Shown here: in pieces, positions 55,049-64,000 of the stretch
How the letters are laid out: each line of letters begins with the position of its first letter
How positions within the stretch are numbered: the first letter of the stretch is position 1
NCBI RefSeq assembly: GCF_017745095.1
Contig: NZ_JAGHZZ010000004.1
Location: forward strand, 248,001-312,000
Length of the DNA: 64,000 bases
DNA from: Sporocytophaga sp.
GTDB lineage: Bacteria > Bacteroidota > Bacteroidia > Cytophagales > Cytophagaceae
Direction: 5' to 3'
Notes under the pieces: model-generated
The model's input: only the letters and a program-made list of their open reading frames with translations
The model's database searches: none
Told to the model about the DNA's origin: nothing
Program-made: the position numbers and the translations under genes

Positions 55049-57550
55049 ATGAGTTTTTCTGTTTCAACAGGGCGGTTCCTTCTGTTACCCCTCTTGCTGC
55101 TATTATTTTCTTGTAAATCATTGAAAAAAAGTGATAATACTGTACCGGTGGCTGAAAAGGAGAAAAAAAGTGTTTCTGCTTTTAAGACAAGCAAAGGTCC
55201 TTATCAGCCTTCACGAACAAGATATGTAGACTTACTTCATACTAAACTGGAAGTTTCATTCGACTGGAAAAACCAATACCTAAATGGTGTTGCTTACCTA
55301 ACTTTCAAACCTCTTTTTTATCCTCAAAATAAATTGGTGCTGGATGCAAAGGGTATGGACATTCACTCTGTAGAATTGATATCTCCCTCTACAATGCCAT
55401 TGAAATATTTGTATAATAAAGAAAGGCTTGATATCACTCTCGATAAAGTATATCAAAGAAAAGATACTTTTCTGATACGAATTAAATACACTGCAAAACC
55501 GAATGAGCTTAAAAAAGGAGGGAGCGAAGCAATCACAGATGATCGAGGATTGTATTTTATAAACGCCGATGGTAAAGATCCGGAAAAGCCTGTTCAGATA
55601 TGGACCCAAGGAGAAACCCAATCCAATTCAGTCTGGTTTCCTACTATTGATTCTCCAAATGAAAAAACTACTCAGGAGATGTTTATTACTGTTGATTCAT
55701 CCTTTAATGTACTTTCCAATGGCGAGCTAATTTATCAGAAAGCAAATAAAGATGGAACCAACACTTTCTACTGGAAACAAGATCTTCCTCATTCTCCATA
55801 CCTTTTTATGATGGCAATAGGAAAATATTCCATTACAGAGGATCATATGAAAGATACTCGATTTGATTGGGATGATTTGAAGATCAATTATTATGTTGAA
55901 CCTCAATATGGGAAATATGCTAAAGATATTTTTGGAAATACACCTGAGATGATTGCATTTTTTTCATCATTGTTAAAGTATAAATATCCTTGGGATAAAT
56001 ATTCACAGGTGGTGGTAAGAGATTATGTTTCAGGTGCAATGGAGAATACTTCAGCTACAATTTTTATGGAAGCACTTCAGTCAACTGACAGAGAATTACT
56101 TGACGAAAGCTGGGATCCGATCATCGCCCATGAACTATTTCATCATTGGTTTGGTGACCTTGTTACTGCCGAATCCTGGGCTAATTTGCCTTTAAATGAG
56201 TCATTTGCAAATTATTCTGAATATCTGTGGCTGGATTATAAATATGGAAAAGATGAGGCAGATCAGCATGCGGAAACAGAAGAAAAGCAATACTTTGATG
56301 AAGCAAATCACAAACAGGAACCTTTAATCAGATTTCATTATCTTGATAAAGAGGATATGTTTGATAGACACAGTTATAATAAAGGAGGAAGAGTTTTACA
56401 TACTTTGAGGAAAGTTGTTGGTGATTCAGCCTTTTTTGAAGCTCTAAATTTATATTTAAAACGAAATCAGTTTAAACCAGCAGAAATTCACGATTTGAGG
56501 CTAGCATTTGAGGAAGTTACCGGAACTGATATGAATTGGTTCTTTAATCAATGGTTTTTAGCTCCTGGTCATCCGGATCTTAAAATTGAAAGTCAGTATA
56601 ATAGCGGCATGTTGAGTTTAACTGTAGAGCAACAACAAGATACATTACGGACACCGATTTATAGAATACCATTTAAACTTGATGTTTGGGTAAATGGAGT
56701 AAAAACCACACATCATCTTGAACTTACCAAAGTAAAGCAGAATTTTTCTCTGCCTTGTCCTGCTCAACCTAATCTGGTACATTTTGATCCTGATAACGAC
56801 GTCTTGTCTAAAAAGTCTCACGAAAAATCTGATGAAGAGCTTATTTTCCAGTTTAAGAATTCTGATGGGTATTTTGGAAGAAAAGATGCCTTGGTGGCTT
56901 ATTTTGATTTGAGTAAAACTGAAAATCAGGAATTAGCTCAAGCGAAATTTAAGACTAAAGAGTTTGAGAGTCTTTTAAAAGGAGCACTAAATGATCGATT
57001 CTGGGGAATAAGAGATTTTGCTCTGGATCAGTTTTCCAAATATGTTATTCCAAATATTGAAATTTATATACCTGATCTTGAAAAAATAGCAGCATCTGAT
57101 ACTAAGCCAGCAGTTAGGGCACAAGCCATCTATTTATTGTCTTCTTATGATAATAAGAGATTTGTGGATCTTTACTATAAAGGATTGGATGAAAAGGCTT
57201 ATTCCGTTGTGGGCGCATCGCTTTCCAGTTTGTTAAAGACAAAGGATTCTAATATTGAAAAACGGATATCTGAATTTGAATCTATTGACAATATTAATAT
57301 AATCATCCCTTTGGCTAATTATTTTATCAATTCTAAGGACACGTCAAGATACTTGTGGTTTAAAAAGAATATGCAAACATCAGAGGATCGACGAGTATAT
57401 GCATTGTTGAGTTATTTTAGCCAATATCTTGCTATACTTCCGGAAGAAGAAAAGAATGATGGCAAACAATTGTTAAAGAAAATATCCGATACAAATAAGC
57501 ATGAAGTAATCAGGAATGCTGCAAATTATTATCTTCAAATGCTTAAATAG
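55049..57550 (+). CDS. M1-family metallopeptidase lipoprotein
   Basis: An 833-residue aminopeptidase of the M1 (gluzincin) family with a lipoprotein signal ending LFSC (Cys22). The exopeptidase motif GAMEN is at 329-333 and the zinc site HELFHHW at 361-367, with the third ligand Glu384 in NESF, exactly 18 residues after the second His. The N-terminal beta domain (about 50-270), catalytic domain, and a C-terminal HEAT-like helical domain (about 610-833) are all present. It is anchored in an envelope membrane, perhaps at the surface, and trims peptides from their N-terminus. Complete. Confidence 0.93.
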   Translation: MSFSVSTGRFLLLPLLLLLFSCKSLKKSDNTVPVAEKEKKSVSAFKTSKGPYQPSRTRYVDLLHTKLEVSFDWKNQYLNGVAYLTFKPLFYPQNKLVLDAKGMDIHSVELISPSTMPLKYLYNKERLDITLDKVYQRKDTFLIRIKYTAKPNELKKGGSEAITDDRGLYFINADGKDPEKPVQIWTQGETQSNSVWFPTIDSPNEKTTQEMFITVDSSFNVLSNGELIYQKANKDGTNTFYWKQDLPHSPYLFMMAIGKYSITEDHMKDTRFDWDDLKINYYVEPQYGKYAKDIFGNTPEMIAFFSSLLKYKYPWDKYSQVVVRDYVSGAMENTSATIFMEALQSTDRELLDESWDPIIAHELFHHWFGDLVTAESWANLPLNESFANYSEYLWLDYKYGKDEADQHAETEEKQYFDEANHKQEPLIRFHYLDKEDMFDRHSYNKGGRVLHTLRKVVGDSAFFEALNLYLKRNQFKPAEIHDLRLAFEEVTGTDMNWFFNQWFLAPGHPDLKIESQYNSGMLSLTVEQQQDTLRTPIYRIPFKLDVWVNGVKTTHHLELTKVKQNFSLPCPAQPNLVHFDPDNDVLSKKSHEKSDEELIFQFKNSDGYFGRKDALVAYFDLSKTENQELAQAKFKTKEFESLLKGALNDRFWGIRDFALDQFSKYVIPNIEIYIPDLEKIAASDTKPAVRAQAIYLLSSYDNKRFVDLYYKGLDEKAYSVVGASLSSLLKTKDSNIEKRISEFESIDNINIIIPLANYFINSKDTSRYLWFKKNMQTSEDRRVYALLSYFSQYLAILPEEEKNDGKQLLKKISDTNKHEVIRNAANYYLQMLK

Positions 57551-57626
57551 AATTATCCCTTAAAAAAAGTACGTTTTTAAATGGTTGATAATTAAGATGC
57601 TGAAGAATATTAAAAAAAAAAGCAAG

Positions 57627-57673
57627 AAAAATAGGTGCGAAAATTTGACTTAAATAAAAAAGCACCTATTTTT
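57627..57673. promoter_or_regulatory. 12-base inverted repeat across the tRNA-tuf promoter
   Basis: AAAAATAGGTGC (57627-57638) and GCACCTATTTTT (57662-57673) pair perfectly. The -33 element of the promoter lies in the loop and the -7 element in the right arm. It could be an operator or the terminator of the M1 gene. Confidence 0.65.
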
Positions 57674-57674
57674 G
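57644..57674 (+). promoter_or_regulatory. Promoter of the tRNA-Tyr/Gly/Thr-tuf operon
   Basis: TTTG (57644-57647), 19 bases and TATTTTTG (57667-57674) match the Bacteroidota consensus exactly, about 67 bases before tRNA-Tyr. Confidence 0.7.
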
Positions 57675-57741
57675 CAGCTCAATTTTTTAAAACAGCAAGT
57701 TTAAAGGGTTGATTTGAAAAGGAAGTTTTCAAAAAAAGTTT

Positions 57742-57824
57742 GGGGAGATACCAAAGTGGCCAACTGGAACAGACTGTAAATCTGTCGTCATCTGACTTCG
57801 AAGGTTCGAATCCTTCTCTCCCCA
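57742..57824 (+). tRNA. tRNA-Tyr (GTA)
   Basis: An 83-base class II tRNA with acceptor GGGGAGA/TCTCCCC, anticodon GTA in a CTGTAAA loop, a long variable arm (about 13 bases) and TTCGAAT T-loop. The discriminator is A; CCA is not encoded. Confidence 0.96.
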
Positions 57825-57945
57825 CTATATTTTATTTAAAAATAGTTTCGAGAAAAATTGGGGAATTGAAAATGGTTTGTTTACTTTGCGGACCAATTTC
57901 GATTCTGAGAAGGGAAAAATCTCAGACTAGCCAAATTAATTAAAA

Positions 57946-58018
57946 GCGGGAGTAGCTCAGTTGGTAGAGCGACAGCCTTCCAAGCTGTAGGTCGCGGGTT
58001 CGAGCCTCGTCTCCCGCT
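57946..58018 (+). tRNA. tRNA-Gly (TCC)
   Basis: A 73-base cloverleaf: acceptor GCGGGAG/CTCCCGC, anticodon stem ACAGC/GCTGT, loop CTTCCAA with anticodon TCC, T-loop GGGTTCGAGCC region normal. CCA is not encoded. Confidence 0.96.
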
Positions 58019-58052
58019 CAATTTTTTGAGCTTCCTGGAGAGTTGCTCTTAA

Positions 58053-58124
58053 GCCGGTGTAGCTCAGGGGTAGAGTACTTCCTTGGTAAGGAAGGGGTCA
58101 CGGGTTCAATTCCCGTCACTGGCT
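58053..58124 (+). tRNA. tRNA-Thr (GGT)
   Basis: A 72-base cloverleaf: acceptor GCCGGTG/CACTGGC with one G-T pair, anticodon stem CTTCC/GGAAG, loop TTGGTAA with anticodon GGT. CCA is not encoded. Confidence 0.95.
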
Positions 58125-58233
58125 CTTAAAATTCAAACTCAGAGCAAGTCAGCTTAAGATTGCAAATTCCTTTATCGCATTTTAAAATAATTATAAAATT
58201 ATAAATTAACAATAAAACCGAGGATTTTCAAAT

Positions 58234-59421
58234 ATGGCTAAAGAAACTTTTGACCGTTCCAAACCTCACGTGAATATAGGTACTATAGGTCACGTAGACC
58301 ACGGTAAAACAACTTTGACTGCCGCAATCACTAAAGTATTGTCAGAAAAAGGTCTAGCAGAGAAAAGAGATTTCTCTCAGATTGACAACGCTCCTGAGGA
58401 AAAAGAAAGAGGTATTACTATCAATACTTCTCACGTGGAGTACGCTACAGCTAACAGACACTATGCTCACGTAGACTGTCCAGGTCACGCTGACTATGTT
58501 AAAAACATGGTTACAGGTGCTGCTCAGATGGATGGAGCTATCCTTGTGGTTGCTGCTACTGACGGACCAATGCCTCAAACTAGAGAGCATATTCTTCTTG
58601 CACGTCAGGTAGGTGTTCCAGCTCTTGTTGTTTTCATGAACAAAGTTGACTTAGTTGACGATCCTGAACTTCTTGACCTAGTTGAGATGGAAGTTAGAGA
58701 ACTACTTAGCTTCTACGAATTCCCAGGTGATACAATCTCTATTATCAGAGGTTCTGCTCTTGGTGGATTGAACGGAGACGCTAAATGGGTAGCAACTATC
58801 GAAGAACTAATGGATGCGGTTGATAAAGATATTCCAATTCCTCCACGTATGACTGACCTTCCTTTCTTGATGCCAGTTGAAGACGTATTCTCTATCACTG
58901 GTAGAGGTACAGTTGCAACAGGTAGAATTGAAAGAGGAATCATTAACTCTGGAGAGGCTGTTGATATCCTTGGTATGGGTGCTGAAAACCTTAAGTCTAC
59001 AGTTACTGGAGTTGAGATGTTCAGAAAAATCCTTGATAGAGGAGAAGCTGGTGATAACGTAGGTCTACTTCTAAGAGGTATTGAGAAAGATCAAATCAGA
59101 AGAGGAATGGTAATCTGTAAGCCAGGTTCTGTAACTCCTCACTTAGAATTTAAAGCTGAGATTTACGTTCTTTCAAAAGAAGAAGGTGGAAGACATACTC
59201 CATTCTTTAACAAATACAGACCTCAGTTCTACATGAGAACAACTGACGTTACTGGTGAAATCATCCTTCCAGAAGGAACTGAAATGGTTATGCCTGGTGA
59301 CAATATCACAATCACTGTGAAACTAATCAACTCTGTTGCGATGGAGAAAGGATTAAGATTTGCGATCAGAGAAGGTGGTAGAACAGTAGGTGCTGGTCAG
59401 GTAACTGAAATTTTAAAATAA
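58234..59421 (+). CDS. tuf: Elongation factor Tu
   Basis: A 395-residue EF-Tu, which carries aminoacyl-tRNA to the ribosome with GTP. G motifs: GHVDHGKTT at 19-27, DCPGHADY near 81-88 and NKVD near 136. Domains 2 and 3 follow, ending [13 protein letters not shown]. Length is normal. It is co-transcribed with the three upstream tRNA genes, as in most Bacteroidota. The strong terminator at 59439 ends the unit. Confidence 0.99.
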   Translation: MAKETFDRSKPHVNIGTIGHVDHGKTTLTAAITKVLSEKGLAEKRDFSQIDNAPEEKERGITINTSHVEYATANRHYAHVDCPGHADYVKNMVTGAAQMDGAILVVAATDGPMPQTREHILLARQVGVPALVVFMNKVDLVDDPELLDLVEMEVRELLSFYEFPGDTISIIRGSALGGLNGDAKWVATIEELMDAVDKDIPIPPRMTDLPFLMPVEDVFSITGRGTVATGRIERGIINSGEAVDILGMGAENLKSTVTGVEMFRKILDRGEAGDNVGLLLRGIEKDQIRRGMVICKPGSVTPHLEFKAEIYVLSKEEGGRHTPFFNKYRPQFYMRTTDVTGEIILPEGTEMVMPGDNITITVKLINSVAMEKGLRFAIREGGRTVGAGQVTEILK

Positions 59422-59438
59422 GTAAAAAAATAAATAAG

Positions 59439-59473
59439 AGTGCGTTTTTGAAAATTATTTTCGAGAACGCACT
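59439..59473 (+). terminator. Terminator of the tuf operon
   Basis: AGTGCGTT (59439-59446) pairs with AACGCACT (59466-59473) around an inner GAAAAT/ATTTTC stem; T-rich sequence follows. Confidence 0.85.
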
Positions 59474-59503
59474 TGTTTATTTATAAGATATTATCTAACT
59501 TTG
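59473..59503 (+). promoter_or_regulatory. Promoter of the tRNA-Trp-secE-nusG-rpl-rpoB operon
   Basis: TTG (59473-59475), 20 bases and TAACTTTG (59496-59503) match the Bacteroidota consensus, 28 bases before tRNA-Trp and directly after the tuf terminator. Confidence 0.75.
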
Positions 59504-59531
59504 CACTCCCTTTTCAGGGGTGTGTAGTTAA

Positions 59532-59602
59532 ACGGGTGTAGTTCAAGGGTAGAATAGCGGTCTCCAAAACCGTTGATGGGAGTTCGAATCTCTCCACCCG
59601 TG
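59532..59602 (+). tRNA. tRNA-Trp (CCA)
   Basis: A 71-base cloverleaf: acceptor ACGGGTG/CACCCGT, anticodon stem GCGGT/ACCGT, loop CTCCAAA with anticodon CCA. Discriminator G. It leads the secE-nusG operon, a common Bacteroidota arrangement. Confidence 0.96.
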
Positions 59603-59622
59603 CACAGGAAAATAAGTCAAAA

Positions 59623-59814
59623 ATGAAAAAGGTAATAGATTTTCTAAAAGAGTCAGTTGAAGAGATCAGAAGTAGAGTTTCCTGGCCGAAGTTCAGTGAA
59701 CTTCAAGGAAGTACTGTACTTGTTCTGGTTGCTTCTATCATTTTTGCACTAATAATCGGAGTGATCGATTATTTATTTAAAAACGGTATGTCCTTCATTT
59801 ACGAAAACTTCTAA
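59623..59814 (+). CDS. secE: Preprotein translocase subunit SecE
   Basis: A 63-residue single-helix SecE, the minimal bacterial type. The amphipathic start (DFLKESVEEIRSRVSWPKFSE, signature VSWPKFSELQGST) is followed by a membrane helix (about 32-52). It stabilises SecY in the translocon. Length is normal for the short form. It is followed by nusG after 15 bases. Confidence 0.96.
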   Translation: MKKVIDFLKESVEEIRSRVSWPKFSELQGSTVLVLVASIIFALIIGVIDYLFKNGMSFIYENF

Positions 59815-59829
59815 AAGGGGGATAGATCG

Positions 59830-60390
59830 ATGAGTCAATTACAGTGGTACGTTGTCAGAGCGGTTAGTGGACAAGAGAAGAAAGTAAAAAGCTATCTTGA
59901 AAACGAAATCGTTAGACAAAATCTTCAAGAGTTTGTTCCTCAGGTCTTAATACCTTCAGAAAAGGTATATGAAATGAGAAATGGGAAAAAGAGGGTACGT
60001 GAGAGAAATTTTTTCCCTGGATATGTACTAATTCAAGCAGATATAAATCACGGCGAAGCAGCACACATTATTACCAGTATTCCTGGAGTTATTGGATTCC
60101 TTGGATCTAGTGAAACTGGAGCAGCTTCAAAAAAACCTGTACCATTAAGACAGTCAGAAGTTAACAGGATCTTAGGAAAAGTAGATCAGGTTGATGAAAG
60201 AGAAGAAAAGCTAGAAACTCCTTTTATAGTAGGTGAGCTAGTTAAAGTAATGGATGGTCCATTCAACGGATTTACTGGTTCTGTTGAAGAAGTATTTGAA
60301 GAAAGAAAGAAGCTCAATGTAATGGTGAAAATTTTCGGAAGAAATACACCCGTTGAGTTGAATTATATGCAAGTAGAAAAAGTTCAGTAA
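59830..60390 (+). CDS. nusG: Transcription termination/antitermination factor NusG
   Basis: A 186-residue NusG with the NGN domain (about 5-115; [19 protein letters not shown] and [10 protein letters not shown]) and the C-terminal KOW domain (about 133-185; [18 protein letters not shown]). It couples RNA polymerase with Rho or the ribosome. It overlaps nothing but lies one base from rplK. Complete. Confidence 0.98.
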   Translation: MSQLQWYVVRAVSGQEKKVKSYLENEIVRQNLQEFVPQVLIPSEKVYEMRNGKKRVRERNFFPGYVLIQADINHGEAAHIITSIPGVIGFLGSSETGAASKKPVPLRQSEVNRILGKVDQVDEREEKLETPFIVGELVKVMDGPFNGFTGSVEEVFEERKKLNVMVKIFGRNTPVELNYMQVEKVQ

Positions 60391-60391
60391 A

Positions 60392-60835
60392 ATGGCAAAA
60401 GAAATAGGCGGATATCTGAAATTGCAGGTAAAGGGCGGAGCCGCAAATCCATCTCCTCCAATCGGTCCAGCATTGGGTAGTAAAGGTTTGAATATCATGG
60501 AGTTCTGTAAGCAGTTTAATGCTAGAACACAAGATAAACCAGGTGTTTTATTACCGGTGTTAATAACAATGTACAAAGACAAATCTTTTGACTTTGTTAT
60601 TAAAACTCCTCCTGCTCCAATTCTTTTAATGGAAGCGGCAAAAGCAAAAAAGGGATCTGCAGAACCTAACAGAAATAAAGTAGGATCAGTTACCTGGGAT
60701 CAGGTTAAAACTATCGCTGAAACTAAATTGCCAGACTTAAATTGTTCTAAAATTGATTCAGCGATGAAGATGATTGCCGGAACTGCTAGAAGTATGGGTA
60801 TAACAATTACAGGTAAAGCTCCTTGGGAATCTTAA
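60392..60835 (+). CDS. rplK: 50S ribosomal protein L11
   Basis: A 147-residue L11 with [17 protein letters not shown] in the N-terminal domain and the rRNA-binding C-terminal domain ending [16 protein letters not shown]. It forms the GTPase-associated centre with 23S rRNA. One base separates it from nusG, so translation is coupled. Confidence 0.99.
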   Translation: MAKEIGGYLKLQVKGGAANPSPPIGPALGSKGLNIMEFCKQFNARTQDKPGVLLPVLITMYKDKSFDFVIKTPPAPILLMEAAKAKKGSAEPNRNKVGSVTWDQVKTIAETKLPDLNCSKIDSAMKMIAGTARSMGITITGKAPWES

Positions 60836-60847
60836 TAAGAAATTGAC

Positions 60848-61546
60848 ATGGGAAAACTTACAAAAAAACAAAAGCAAGTAATTGCTAAATATAACCCTGA
60901 GCAGGAATATTCTCTTGCAGATGCTTCTAAATTAGTAAAAGAAATTACTTTCACAAAGTTTGATGCTTCTGTTGATATCGATGTGAGATTGGGTGTTGAT
61001 CCTAAGAAGGCAGATCAGATGGTAAGAGGAGTTGTTGCTCTGCCTCATGGTACTGGTAAGGACGTTAGAGTTCTAGTACTTTGCACTCCTGATAAAGCTC
61101 AGGAAGCTAAAGATGCTGGTGCAGAACACGTTGGTCTTGATGATTACATTGCAAAAATTGAGCAAGGTTGGTTAGATATTGACGTAATCATTACAATGCC
61201 TACAGTAATGGCAAAAGTTGGTAAGCTAGGTAGAATTCTTGGTCCAAGAAGCTTAATGCCAAACCCTAAAGCCGGAACAGTAACGCTTGAAGTTGGAAAA
61301 GCTGTTAAAGAAATTAAACAAGGTAAAATCGACTTCAAAGTAGATAAATACGGAATTATTCATACCAGTATTGGTAAAGTATCTTTTACTCCTGACAAAA
61401 TTCAGGACAATATTAATGAGCTAATTCAGGTAATTTCAAAATTGAAGCCTGCTTCAGCTAAAGGTACTTATATTAAGAGTGTTTCATTGTCAAGTACAAT
61501 GAGCCCTGGTATTACAGTGGATAAGAGTTCAATTTCAGGAATATAA
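60848..61546 (+). CDS. rplA: 50S ribosomal protein L1
   Basis: A 232-residue L1 with the signature blocks [18 protein letters not shown] (as [17 protein letters not shown]) and [18 protein letters not shown]. It forms the mobile L1 stalk at the E site; in many bacteria it also represses its own operon. Twelve bases separate it from rplK. Complete. Confidence 0.99.
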   Translation: MGKLTKKQKQVIAKYNPEQEYSLADASKLVKEITFTKFDASVDIDVRLGVDPKKADQMVRGVVALPHGTGKDVRVLVLCTPDKAQEAKDAGAEHVGLDDYIAKIEQGWLDIDVIITMPTVMAKVGKLGRILGPRSLMPNPKAGTVTLEVGKAVKEIKQGKIDFKVDKYGIIHTSIGKVSFTPDKIQDNINELIQVISKLKPASAKGTYIKSVSLSSTMSPGITVDKSSISGI

Positions 61547-61550
61547 GAAA

Positions 61551-62087
61551 ATGACTAAAGAACAAAAAGCTCAGATCATTGAAGAGTTGAGCCAAAAATT
61601 TGCTTCGAAGAATTACTTTTATATAACCGATGCTTCAGGTCTTTCTGTTGAGCAGGTTAATAAATTCAGAAAATTGTGTTTCAAAAAAGGTATTGAATAT
61701 ACAGTTGTAAAGAATTCTTTGATTAAGAAAGCTTTGGCAAACCTTAATACTGACTATACTCCTTTTAACCAGGGTGTGTTAAAAGGCTTCTCAGGAATTC
61801 TGTTTGCAGATGCAGGAAATGCACCAGCAAAACTATTGAAAGAGTATCATAAAGAAGGGGGTAAGGGGTTTAATAAGCCTACTCTTAAAGGAGCTTCTAT
61901 TGATGGTGGATTGTTTATCGGTGAAGATACTCTAGATCTTCTTAGCAATCTTAAATCTAAAAACGAACTTATTGGAGATATCATTGGATTACTTCAATCT
62001 CCTGCTAAAAATGTTGTTTCAGCTCTTCAAAGCGGTGGAAACAAACTTGCAGGAATCGTTAAGACTCTTTCTGAAAAACCAGAGTAA
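61551..62087 (+). CDS. rplJ: 50S ribosomal protein L10
   Basis: A 178-residue L10, base of the L7/L12 stalk. Core block FRKLCFKKGIEYTVVKNSLIKKAL is quoted in part (KGIEYTVVKNSLIKKA), and the C-terminal helix that binds L7/L12 dimers follows after residue 135. Four bases separate it from rplA. Confidence 0.99.
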   Translation: MTKEQKAQIIEELSQKFASKNYFYITDASGLSVEQVNKFRKLCFKKGIEYTVVKNSLIKKALANLNTDYTPFNQGVLKGFSGILFADAGNAPAKLLKEYHKEGGKGFNKPTLKGASIDGGLFIGEDTLDLLSNLKSKNELIGDIIGLLQSPAKNVVSALQSGGNKLAGIVKTLSEKPE

Positions 62088-62153
62088 TATTTCAGAATAC
62101 TTCATACAAAAATAAACATTAATCAAATTAGTAATTTTTAAATAAATAATAAA

Positions 62154-62531
62154 ATGGCAGATTTAAAAGCATTCGCTGAGCAACTTGTAAATTTAACTGT
62201 TAAAGAAGTTAACGAACTTGCGCAAATCCTGAAAGATGAATACGGTATCGAGCCTGCTGCTGCTGCTCCTGTAATGGTAGCTGGAGGTGGTGGAGCTGCT
62301 GCTGAAGCACCTGCTGAAAAAACAGCTTTCGATGTAATCCTTAAAAACCCAGGAGCTGCTAAACTTGCAGTTGTAAAACTAGTTAAAGATCTTACTGGTC
62401 TTGGATTGAAAGAAGCTAAAGATCTAGTTGATTCTACTCCGAAACCTGTTAAAGAAGGTCTACCTAAAGCAGAAGCTGAGTCTCTAAAGAAACAATTAGA
62501 AGAGGCTGGAGCTGAAGTTGAAATTAAATAA
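62154..62531 (+). CDS. rplL: 50S ribosomal protein L7/L12
   Basis: A 125-residue stalk protein with an N-terminal dimerisation region, an Ala-rich hinge (about 38-55) and the factor-binding C-terminal domain ([20 protein letters not shown]). Length normal. A 66-base gap separates it from rplJ and a 150-base gap from rpoB; the latter holds only a weak hairpin. Confidence 0.99.
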   Translation: MADLKAFAEQLVNLTVKEVNELAQILKDEYGIEPAAAAPVMVAGGGGAAAEAPAEKTAFDVILKNPGAAKLAVVKLVKDLTGLGLKEAKDLVDSTPKPVKEGLPKAEAESLKKQLEEAGAEVEIK

Positions 62532-62681
62532 GGTAAGATTACCTTTAACAGCCTTAAAAATAATTTCAAGGCCTGGCAACATAGTCAGGTCTTTTCCTGT
62601 TTGTGGGTATAAACCTTTCAGACACCCCTTGATTTAAGTAATAATATTTAAAAATTATTCACTAACCAAACTTATAAAGCA

Positions 62682-64000
62682 TTGGCTATCAATAATAAAG
62701 GAGAAAGAATAAGTTTTGCTACAAGAAAATCTCTAATTGATTACCCTGATTTTCTAGATGTGCAATTACAATCCTTTGAGGATTTCTTTCAGATTGATAC
62801 GCCCTCTGAAAGCCGTACACAAGAGGGTTTGTATAAAGTATTTGCGGAAAATTTCCCTATCAGCGACTCAAGGGAAAATTTTGTCCTCGAGTTTATTGAC
62901 TATACAATAGACCCGCCAAAATATTCCGTTGATGAATGTATTGATAGAGGTCTTACATATTCAGTGCCTCTTAAGGCGAAATTAAGACTTTCCTGCAATG
63001 ACGAAGACAACGAAGATTTCCAAACTATAGAGCAAGAAGTATTCCTTGGGAATATTCCTTATATGACTCTTAAGGGATCTTTTATAGTAAACGGGGCAGA
63101 AAGGGTTATAGTTTCTCAGTTGCACAGATCTCCGGGAGTTTTTTTCGCTCAAAGTAAACATACAAACGGAACAAAACTTTATTCTGCCAGAATTATCCCT
63201 TTTAAAGGATCCTGGATCGAATTTGCTACAGACGTTAACAATGTAATGTATGCCTATATCGATAGAAAGAAAAAGTTTCCTGTTACTACTCTTTTACGTG
63301 CTATCGGATACGGTTCAGATAAAGATATCCTTGATCTATTCGGTTTATCAGAAGAAGTAGAAGCTAACAAAGCTTCTTTAAAGAAAGTTACAGGTAGAAA
63401 GTTGGCCGCAAGGGTACTTAGAAGCTGGACTGAAGACTTTGTTGATGAAGATACAGGTGAGGTAGTTTCTATTGATAGAAATGAGGTTCTTTTAGAGAGA
63501 GATTCTGTTATCTCTGAAGAAGATATTGATACTATCCTTGATTCTAATACAAAATCGATTATTCTTCATAGAGAAGATATAAATATAGCTGACTACACTA
63601 TTATTTATAACACTCTTCAAAAGGATAATTCAAACTCTGAAAAAGAAGCTGTAGAAACCATCTATAGACAACTTAGAAATACAGAGGCTCCAGATGAGCA
63701 AACTGCAAGAGATATCATTCATAACCTTTTCTTTAGTGATAAGAGATATGACCTTGGTGAAGTTGGTAGATATAGAATCAACAAAAAACTTGGTCTTGAG
63801 ATTGCTTCTGATATCAGAGTTTTAACTACTCAGGATATCATTAGCATTGTTAAGTATCTTATCGGTTTGATTAACTCAAAGGCAGTTGTTGATGATATTG
63901 ACCATTTGAGTAATAGAAGGGTTAGAACTGTAGGTGAACAGCTGTATAGCCAATTCGGAGTTGGTTTAGCTAGGATGGCTAGAACTATCAAAGAAAGAAT
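62682..64000 (+). CDS. rpoB: RNA polymerase subunit beta (partial)
   Basis: The first 439 codons of rpoB; the gene runs off the right end of the window. Translation from TTG at 62682 gives [20 protein letters not shown], the usual Bacteroidota RpoB start; no in-frame ATG exists nearby. Conserved blocks follow: [20 protein letters not shown], with [16 protein letters not shown], the protrusion and lobe regions. It is the catalytic beta subunit of RNA polymerase, here co-transcribed with the ribosomal protein genes. Confidence 0.97.
   Translation, partial: MAINNKGERISFATRKSLIDYPDFLDVQLQSFEDFFQIDTPSESRTQEGLYKVFAENFPISDSRENFVLEFIDYTIDPPKYSVDECIDRGLTYSVPLKAKLRLSCNDEDNEDFQTIEQEVFLGNIPYMTLKGSFIVNGAERVIVSQLHRSPGVFFAQSKHTNGTKLYSARIIPFKGSWIEFATDVNNVMYAYIDRKKKFPVTTLLRAIGYGSDKDILDLFGLSEEVEANKASLKKVTGRKLAARVLRSWTEDFVDEDTGEVVSIDRNEVLLERDSVISEEDIDTILDSNTKSIILHREDINIADYTIIYNTLQKDNSNSEKEAVETIYRQLRNTEAPDEQTARDIIHNLFFSDKRYDLGEVGRYRINKKLGLEIASDIRVLTTQDIISIVKYLIGLINSKAVVDDIDHLSNRRVRTVGEQLYSQFGVGLARMARTIKER

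Noticed and set aside
57740-57943. A 67-codon frame over tRNA-Tyr
   Set aside because: It overlaps the whole tRNA gene and has no protein-like composition.
62138-62569. A 143-codon frame antisense to rplL
   Set aside because: Caused by the Ala-rich, GC-biased hinge of L7/L12; spans a highly conserved gene.
62560-62600. Attenuator hairpin between rplL and rpoB
   Set aside because: Only a 4-base stem (CCTG/CAGG) can be drawn; not enough to support a site.

Overview
The window is chromosomal DNA of low GC from a member of the Bacteroidota, most likely a Cytophagales-type environmental or polysaccharide-degrading bacterium (inference). Support: a type IX secretion C-terminal sorting domain on a secreted CBM9 protein, a PorE-like TPR/beta-propeller/OmpA protein, a TonB-dependent receptor with a carboxypeptidase-regulatory N-terminus, a very long NusB, Bacteroidota-type promoters (TTTG, about 20 bases, TAnnTTTG), sparse Shine-Dalgarno sequences, and the order tRNA-Tyr/Gly/Thr-tuf-tRNA-Trp-secE-nusG-rplKAJL-rpoB.

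Layout. 1-3.2 kb: accessory genes, namely an Ada-like zinc protein overlapping an AlkB dioxygenase, then a DoxX/ArsR/SRPBCC operon whose promoter carries two operator-like palindromes, and a YdeI-type protein. 3.2-10.1 kb: a GT-C membrane protein, htpG, manA and pgi. 10.3-19.3 kb: the PorE-like protein, DUF4293, truA, and two ABC half-exporters (13.8 and 17.5 kb) whose complementary degenerate motifs suggest one heterodimeric exporter; a T9SS-secreted CBM9 protein lies between them. 19.4-26.7 kb: nusB, ytxH-like, NAD-type isocitrate dehydrogenase, a DUF1573 lipoprotein, yajC, ybbR-like, coaE, a secreted protein of unknown function and a small GNAT. 26.7-28.5 kb: an MFS exporter divergent from an ArsR regulator.

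28.6-35.3 kb: a TonB-dependent receptor, a surface-type lipoprotein, a second lipoprotein and an HTTM (vitamin K-dependent carboxylase-like) membrane protein. The receptor and the first lipoprotein each follow arrays of 11-bp direct repeats, the layout bound by PhoB/OmpR-type regulators. This is the best candidate for an undescribed system in the window.

35.3-43.5 kb: a lipoprotein, trxA, dnaE, two small proteins, an MFS transporter and a cell-wall amidase. 43.7-50.9 kb: a secreted GH16 glycanase, then a leftward surface-glycan cluster (GT2, MsbA-like ABC, GT2, GT9, O-antigen ligase). 51.1-57.5 kb: ECF sigma and anti-sigma with gmk and nadD, then leftward frr, pyrH and a biotin-carrier protein, then an M1 peptidase lipoprotein. 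57.7 kb to the end: the tRNA/tuf cluster and the secE-rpoB operon, with rpoB running off the window.

No CRISPR array, prophage, integrase, intact insertion sequence or recognised defence system was seen. Several intergenic regions carry AAAGC-type short repeats and palindromes, some acting as terminators.
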